Source of the DNA: Methanobacteriaceae archaeon
GTDB lineage: Archaea > Methanobacteriota > Methanobacteria > Methanobacteriales > Methanobacteriaceae
DNA length: 64,000 nt
Assembly (NCBI GenBank): GCA_030656015.1
Contig: JAUSNX010000002.1
Span: forward strand, 1 to 64,000
Direction of reading: 5' to 3'
In this document: piece after piece, positions 59,672-64,000 of the stretch
Layout: every line of letters begins with the position of its first letter
How positions within the stretch are numbered: position 1 is the first letter of the stretch
Position numbers and translations under genes: made by a program
The notes under the pieces: generated by a model
What the model was told of the DNA's origin: nothing
Databases searched by the model: none
Seen by the model: only the letters and a program-made list of their open reading frames with translations

Positions 59672-60553
59672 CTAAATCATATGGGATTTAAATATTAATC
59701 TAAAATCATTTTCATTCCATTCCGAATCTATTTTTAAAGCTTCTTTAGCCATTATATTCTTCCAATCAATTCCAGGAGCAATGCAGTTATTTTCCATGTG
59801 AGTGGCAATGGATGGTAAAGGTGTCCATAACTTAAATCGTTTACCATTAATAATTTGCTTGGTAGAGTCCAACCATACCCTGAAAACTATTTTTCTCATT
59901 TCTGTTGATTTGAGCATATTAACCGGATTTAACTGATACTTGGTCAGTGCCAACCACATACTAGAATCATAATTACCATTAACATAAGTTTTTAAAACTT
60001 CTTGAACATCGTTCAAAGTTTTTTTAGTGGTTAAAAATGTTAAACAAGTTGAATTAGCAGTTCTCCATTTTCGAGTTGCTGTGGACCTGGTTTCATATTT
60101 ATGTTGATGTAGCGGATGATTATAATAATCCAGATGATCATAGGCCGAAACAAAATCAACATCATCATAGCTATCCATGAAATTAATCATTTCTTTAAAT
60201 TGATTAGGGAGATAAAAATAATCGTCTTCAGCAAAATAAACCCTATTAGAATATTCCTGTTCTAAAAGGGCCATGATTTGAAGATCAAAGGTTGCTTGAT
60301 TACCAATTCCTTTTAATTCAATTAATTCCAGGTCATCTTCAGAAAAATATTTTTGAAAAAGTTCATTATATTCCACTGGACAGTTATCCAACAATACAAT
60401 CATTTTAACTTTTAAGTTTCCAAGAGAATCTTTAAAAGATTTTAAACAAAATTCAGAAAGTTTAAGTTTATCTTGACTAAAAACAGGGGGTATTTTTGAT
60501 ACACCTGGATAAATTCTATAAGCAATAGCTAAATCATAATCGTACAACCACAT
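59672..60553 (-). CDS. Glycosyltransferase-like protein
   Basis: This encodes 293 residues. A nucleotide-sugar fold is suggested by YRIYPGVSKIPP, an IVLLDNCPVEYNELF strand-helix and a metal-binding acidic VYFAEDDYFYLP followed by SAYDHLDYYNHP. Near the C-terminus WKNIMAKEAL. The ATG 60553 is preceded by GGGTG; a TATA-like ATATAAATAA at about 60585 gives a short leader. Acceptor and donor unknown; a role in surface glycans is inferred from its neighbours. Confidence 0.7.
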   Translation of the reverse strand: MWLYDYDLAIAYRIYPGVSKIPPVFSQDKLKLSEFCLKSFKDSLGNLKVKMIVLLDNCPVEYNELFQKYFSEDDLELIELKGIGNQATFDLQIMALLEQEYSNRVYFAEDDYFYLPNQFKEMINFMDSYDDVDFVSAYDHLDYYNHPLHQHKYETRSTATRKWRTANSTCLTFLTTKKTLNDVQEVLKTYVNGNYDSSMWLALTKYQLNPVNMLKSTEMRKIVFRVWLDSTKQIINGKRFKLWTPLPSIATHMENNCIAPGIDWKNIMAKEALKIDSEWNENDFRLIFKSHMI

Positions 60554-60776
60554 CACCCAGAAGTAATATTAATTTTCATTATTATTTATATGTTATCATT
60601 ATAGTATAAAAGGTTATTATTGAATTATGAATAGATTTTCTTAATAGAATTAGGATAATTATTGAGATTATAATAATTTATTGAATTACTTCAACAATTA
60701 ATTAATAATAACTTTTGTTAATTAAAGTTTAATAAGTTAATTAAAAATTAAAATTGGGCTAATAATTTTAAAATCA

Positions 60777-61772
60777 TTATTTTTTAGGATTTTCCATAAT
60801 AACATTTTTAAAGAAATCAATTGTTTTTCCCAGGCCCTGATCCAAAGACGTTTTAGCTTCCCAGTTAATGATTTTATTAGCCTTAGAAACATCAGGTTTC
60901 CTTTGGCGTGGGTCATCCACAGGCAATGGTTTAAAAGAAATTTTAGAGGAACCATTCATTTTTTGGAGAATAATTTTAGCAAAATCAATGATTTTATACT
61001 CGTCAGGATTTCCTAAATTCATAACTTCTCCATCAAGTCCGTTATAAGTCGAAAATCGGAATATTCCTTCTACTAAATCATCTACATAACAGAAACTACG
61101 ACTTTGAGATCCATCACCATGAACTGTGATGTCCTCACCTTTAAGAACCTGATAAATAAAGTTGGGAACAACCCGGCCATCATTTATTTTCATTCTAGGA
61201 CCATAAGTGTTGAATATTCTAACAATTCTACTATCAAGGCCAAACTCACGATGATATGACATTACAGCTGCTTCTGAAAATCTTTTAGCTTCATCATAAA
61301 CCGATCTTGGACCATTAGGATTTACATTTCCCCAGTAGCTTTCTACTTGGGGATGGACTTCCGGATCCCCATAAATTTCGGATGTGGACGCTATAACATA
61401 AGTTGCATTCATATTATGGGCTATTTCCAGCGTATTAAAAGTTCCATAAGAATCAACTTTCATGGTTTCTAAAGGGAAGTTAAAATAATCGACTGGACTG
61501 GCAGGACAGGCAAAATGAAGAATTATGTCAAATTTTTCCATACGGGGAATATTGAACAGTCCTTTTTTTTCCATTTCTGGTCTTGAAGAAACATCAGCTT
61601 CTATAAACTGGAAATAAGGATTTGAATCCAGATGAGAAAGGTTATGTGCACTGCCGGTGAGAAAATTATCAATTCCTACTACTTCAAAGCCCTCAGCTAA
61701 ATATTTATCTACTAAATGACTTCCAATGAATCCTGCAGCCCCTGTAATTAAAACTTTACCTTTTTTATCCAT
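60777..61772 (-). CDS. UDP-glucuronate decarboxylase-like SDR enzyme
   Basis: This encodes 331 residues: GAAGFIGSHLVDKYL, then HFACPASPVDYFN and GPRSVYDEAKRF (catalytic Tyr-x-x-x-Lys), GDGSQSRSFCYVDDLV. The CPASPVDY and GPRSVYDE motifs mark the UXS group, which makes UDP-xylose from UDP-glucuronate. The UDP-sugar 6-dehydrogenase gene lies 118 bases upstream on the same strand and would supply UDP-glucuronate, fitting a two-step pathway. GGAGAATTTTC precedes the ATG. Confidence 0.88.
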   Translation of the reverse strand: MDKKGKVLITGAAGFIGSHLVDKYLAEGFEVVGIDNFLTGSAHNLSHLDSNPYFQFIEADVSSRPEMEKKGLFNIPRMEKFDIILHFACPASPVDYFNFPLETMKVDSYGTFNTLEIAHNMNATYVIASTSEIYGDPEVHPQVESYWGNVNPNGPRSVYDEAKRFSEAAVMSYHREFGLDSRIVRIFNTYGPRMKINDGRVVPNFIYQVLKGEDITVHGDGSQSRSFCYVDDLVEGIFRFSTYNGLDGEVMNLGNPDEYKIIDFAKIILQKMNGSSKISFKPLPVDDPRQRKPDVSKANKIINWEAKTSLDQGLGKTIDFFKNVIMENPKK

Positions 61773-61890
61773 GAAAATTCTCCATAATTAACTGAAAGCC
61801 CCTTATTAATAATGATCAATATTAATTTAAATAGACGCCCTAATAAAAATAAGCTTCTAAAGCATTTAAATAGCAATATTATCTAAAAAT

Positions 61891-63192
61891 TCATCTTCCT
61901 ACACTGTAATATTCAAATTCCTTCATTTCATCAACATTAAAAATATTTCGGCCATCAATAATAATAGGAAGACGCATTAGTTCTTTTACCTTTTTCAAGT
62001 CAGCTTCTTTAAATTCTTGCCATTCAGTAATTATTAAAAGAGCATCAGCGTCCCTGAGGGCATCATATTTATCTTCAAAATATTTGACACTGCCTGATTC
62101 CGGCAAAATATTTTTAAAATTATCGCTAGCCTCGGGATCATATAAATGAAGGTTTGCCCCATTTTTTTCCAGTTCCTGAGTAATTTCAATAGCTGGTGCT
62201 TCCCGAATATCATCAGTTTCTGGTTTAAATGCTAATCCCCATACTGCAATATTCTTATCTTTATTAATCCATAAAATATCCTCTATTTTATTCAAAAATG
62301 ACCTTTTTTGGAAAGTATTTATTTTTTCAGTCTCTTTTAAAAGTCCAAATTCCAGGCCATGATCTTCCGCAATTTTAATAAAGGCCTGGACATCTTTAGG
62401 AAAGCAGGATCCACCATAACCAATTCCGGCATTGAGGAAATTTTCTCCAATTCTATGGTCAAGGCCTATGCCTTGGGCCACCGTATTAACATCAACTCCC
62501 ACTTTTTCACATAATGCTGAAATCATGTTGATATATGATATCTTCATAGCTAAAAAAGAATTAGAAGCGTGTTTAATGAGTTCTGCAGCTGCTGGTTTGG
62601 TGAATAATAATGGACGGCCTTCAACTGTGAATGGAGAATATAGTTCTTTAAAAATCTCTTGAGCCCTTTCACTCTCAGCACCTACCACAATACGATCTGG
62701 ATTCATGAAATCATGAATACCCGTACCTTCTCTCAAGAATTCAGGATTGGAAGCAACATCAAATTCAGCCCCAACATGAGCATATCTTTTAATGGTCTTT
62801 TTCACCCATTGGTGAGTATTTACAGGCACTGTTGATTTTTCTATTATTAATTTATAAGCATTAAGATGTTCGGCTATCTGTCGAGAAACATCTTCCACTT
62901 GAGAGAGGTCTGCTTTCCCATCATCACTTTGAGGAGTTCCTACACAAATAAAAATTACTTCAGAAAACTTTACTGCTTCTTCCATATTAGTAGTAAATTT
63001 TAGTCTACCTTCTTCCAAGTTATTTTGAAGTATTTCTGTAAGGCCATGCTCGTATATGTGAGATTCACCCTTCTGAAGTTTATTAACCGTAGATTCCCTC
63101 TTTTCTATACACAAAACTTCATTTCCTAAATCAGCGAAACATGCAGCAGTTATAAGTCCCACATAACCTGCTCCAATTACCGTAATATTCAT
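61891..63192 (-). CDS. UDP-sugar 6-dehydrogenase
   Basis: This encodes 433 residues: MNITVIGAGYVGLITAACFA (NAD-binding), catalytic Cys in GIGYGGSCFPKDVQAF, and VWGLAFKPETDDIREAP in the C-terminal domain. This matches UDP-glucose 6-dehydrogenase (Ugd); a UDP-N-acetyl sugar dehydrogenase is less likely from the CFPKD motif context. ATG 63192 is chosen over 63225 because the Rossmann motif begins there and GGTGG lies just upstream. Confidence 0.9.
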   Translation of the reverse strand: MNITVIGAGYVGLITAACFADLGNEVLCIEKRESTVNKLQKGESHIYEHGLTEILQNNLEEGRLKFTTNMEEAVKFSEVIFICVGTPQSDDGKADLSQVEDVSRQIAEHLNAYKLIIEKSTVPVNTHQWVKKTIKRYAHVGAEFDVASNPEFLREGTGIHDFMNPDRIVVGAESERAQEIFKELYSPFTVEGRPLLFTKPAAAELIKHASNSFLAMKISYINMISALCEKVGVDVNTVAQGIGLDHRIGENFLNAGIGYGGSCFPKDVQAFIKIAEDHGLEFGLLKETEKINTFQKRSFLNKIEDILWINKDKNIAVWGLAFKPETDDIREAPAIEITQELEKNGANLHLYDPEASDNFKNILPESGSVKYFEDKYDALRDADALLIITEWQEFKEADLKKVKELMRLPIIIDGRNIFNVDEMKEFEYYSVGR

Positions 63193-63838
63193 TGAACCAC
63201 CCGATATAATTAATTTTAATTCCATTAAATGAATTAACTCATAAAATAAGCCGGAATAATCTAATTGTACATGATTAGGCTATTATTTTTTTATTAATAG
63301 TAATTTTAGTAGTATATTTTATCTTTCAGATTATTTAATTATTGCTTCATCATATAATCAATAAATCAATTATTGGCAATTTAAATAACATCAATCAACA
63401 TAATAAATAACTTTTTAGTGAAATCTATGATATAAATATTATTATTAAAACTTAATAATAGATAAATCGGGATTATATCTTAAAAATGATTATTAGTTTT
63501 TAAATTCTATAAAAAACTCTAAATACATCATTTGATAGAAAATCCAAAAAATCAAGTCTTATAATTAGATTAAATATTAGTTATCTACAACAACTTTAAT
63601 AAATGATAAAAGTAAATGATTAAAAGAATTGTGTAGTGATTATAATATTATTATAGCAGCTAGTTAGTTGTTCTATTAAATAAACTCTAATTTAATTTAT
63701 CTAATTTAATTTATCTAATTTAATTTAAATTATAAACCAATTAGATAATATTTGTATTTAATCTTAATTGACTTTTATTAATATATACTATAATAATGGA
63801 CATCCATTAATAGAAATGGGAATACATAAGGTAATAAA
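63193..63838. other. Intergenic region before the flippase gene
   Basis: 646 bases, AT-rich. It contains a 14-bp tandem repeat (listed separately) and a plus-strand promoter region with AAGGT shortly before the ATG at 63839. No RNA gene or ORF is recognised. Confidence 0.4.
63687..63728. repeat. Three copies of a 14-bp tandem repeat
   Basis: CTAATTTAATTTAT occurs at 63687, 63701 and 63715 (the last copy ends in A). Likely replication slippage in AT-rich intergenic DNA. Confidence 0.85.
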
Positions 63839-64000
63839 ATGAGCGTGGCAAGAAAAATAGCAAAAAACACTGGCCTATTAATGATAGCATCATTATTTAC
63901 AAATATTATGGCCTTCCTATGGACCATTTATACTGCCAGTTATTTGGGAACTGTTGGTTTTGGAATTCTTTCTGCTGCCCTGGCATTAACCGGTATATTT
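63839..64000 (+). CDS. Polysaccharide flippase-like membrane protein (5' part only)
   Basis: The first 54 residues read MSVARKIAKNTGLLMIASLF then TNIMAFLWTIYTASYLGTVG, the typical start of Wzx/RfbX-type oligosaccharide flippases (a short basic segment, then the first two membrane helices with YTASYLGTVGFG). The gene runs off the end of the window. It follows the sugar-nucleotide genes and probably exports the assembled glycan. Confidence 0.75.
   Translation, partial: MSVARKIAKNTGLLMIASLFTNIMAFLWTIYTASYLGTVGFGILSAALALTGIF

Noticed and set aside
63687-63728. Tandem repeat as an origin or att site
   Set aside because: The 14-bp units are pure AT slippage-type repeats apart from a C, with no associated origin-binding or integrase gene.

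Overview
The window comes from a low-GC hydrogenotrophic methanogen of the order Methanobacteriales, most likely a Methanobacterium-like species. The evidence is a complete Eha-type energy-converting hydrogenase operon, a second-type heterodisulfide reductase operon, a formylmethanofuran:H4MPT formyltransferase paralog next to the Eha genes, archaeal TATA-type promoters, and no bacterial-style housekeeping operons. No rRNA or CRISPR array was seen; there is one tRNA (Cys).

Layout. 1-3.8 kb: secreted or surface proteins (one a transglutaminase-like cysteine peptidase that appears to start at an ATT codon), an NTF2-like protein and a NudC-type Nudix hydrolase. 3.9-8.1 kb: an hdrC-hdrB-hdrA operon whose HdrA carries a C-terminal MvhD-like extension that has lost nearly all iron-sulfur cysteines, and whose HdrB lacks one CCG-motif cysteine. 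8.4-11.6 kb: a heavy-metal P-type ATPase with an ArsR-like operator, and a DUF4013 membrane protein. 11.8-26.7 kb: an accessory region with an HXXEE membrane protein, acetyltransferases, a DJ-1/PfpI protein, a CrtC/AttH-like lipocalin protein, RsgA, a McrBC restriction system, an XRE-ImmA/DUF4411 (PIN-like) toxin-antitoxin-like pair and a large unknown membrane protein. Short exact repeats (74 bp and 31 bp) and a gene remnant show how this region was assembled; the 74-bp repeat is the 3' end of rsgA and brackets McrBC.

26.8-33.2 kb: a sulfur block: cysS and tRNA-Cys on the minus strand, then metY, metX (with CBS tail), iscS and iscU on the plus strand. 33.3-38.2 kb: a degenerate receiver protein, a VOC protein, an Lrp/AsnC regulator, a PRC-MgtE_N-CBS protein beside an Nramp-related transporter with altered metal-binding motifs, and a small zinc-ribbon protein.

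38.9-54.6 kb: on the minus strand, ehaA to ehaR followed by ftr (paralog), a PfkB kinase, a six-cluster polyferredoxin and a CBS protein. Eha couples ion flux to reduction of ferredoxin by H2; three polyferredoxins here together show 22 [4Fe-4S] motifs. 55.2-64 kb: a 1086-residue protein with four DUF1616-like membrane modules, then a nucleotide-sugar and surface-polysaccharide region (two SDR epimerases/decarboxylases, a glycosyltransferase, a UDP-sugar dehydrogenase and the start of a flippase).

Most gene calls are family assignments from visible motifs. The items most worth following are the divergent Hdr complex, the repeat-bounded McrBC island, the Mg/CBS-Nramp pair and the DUF1616 multimer.
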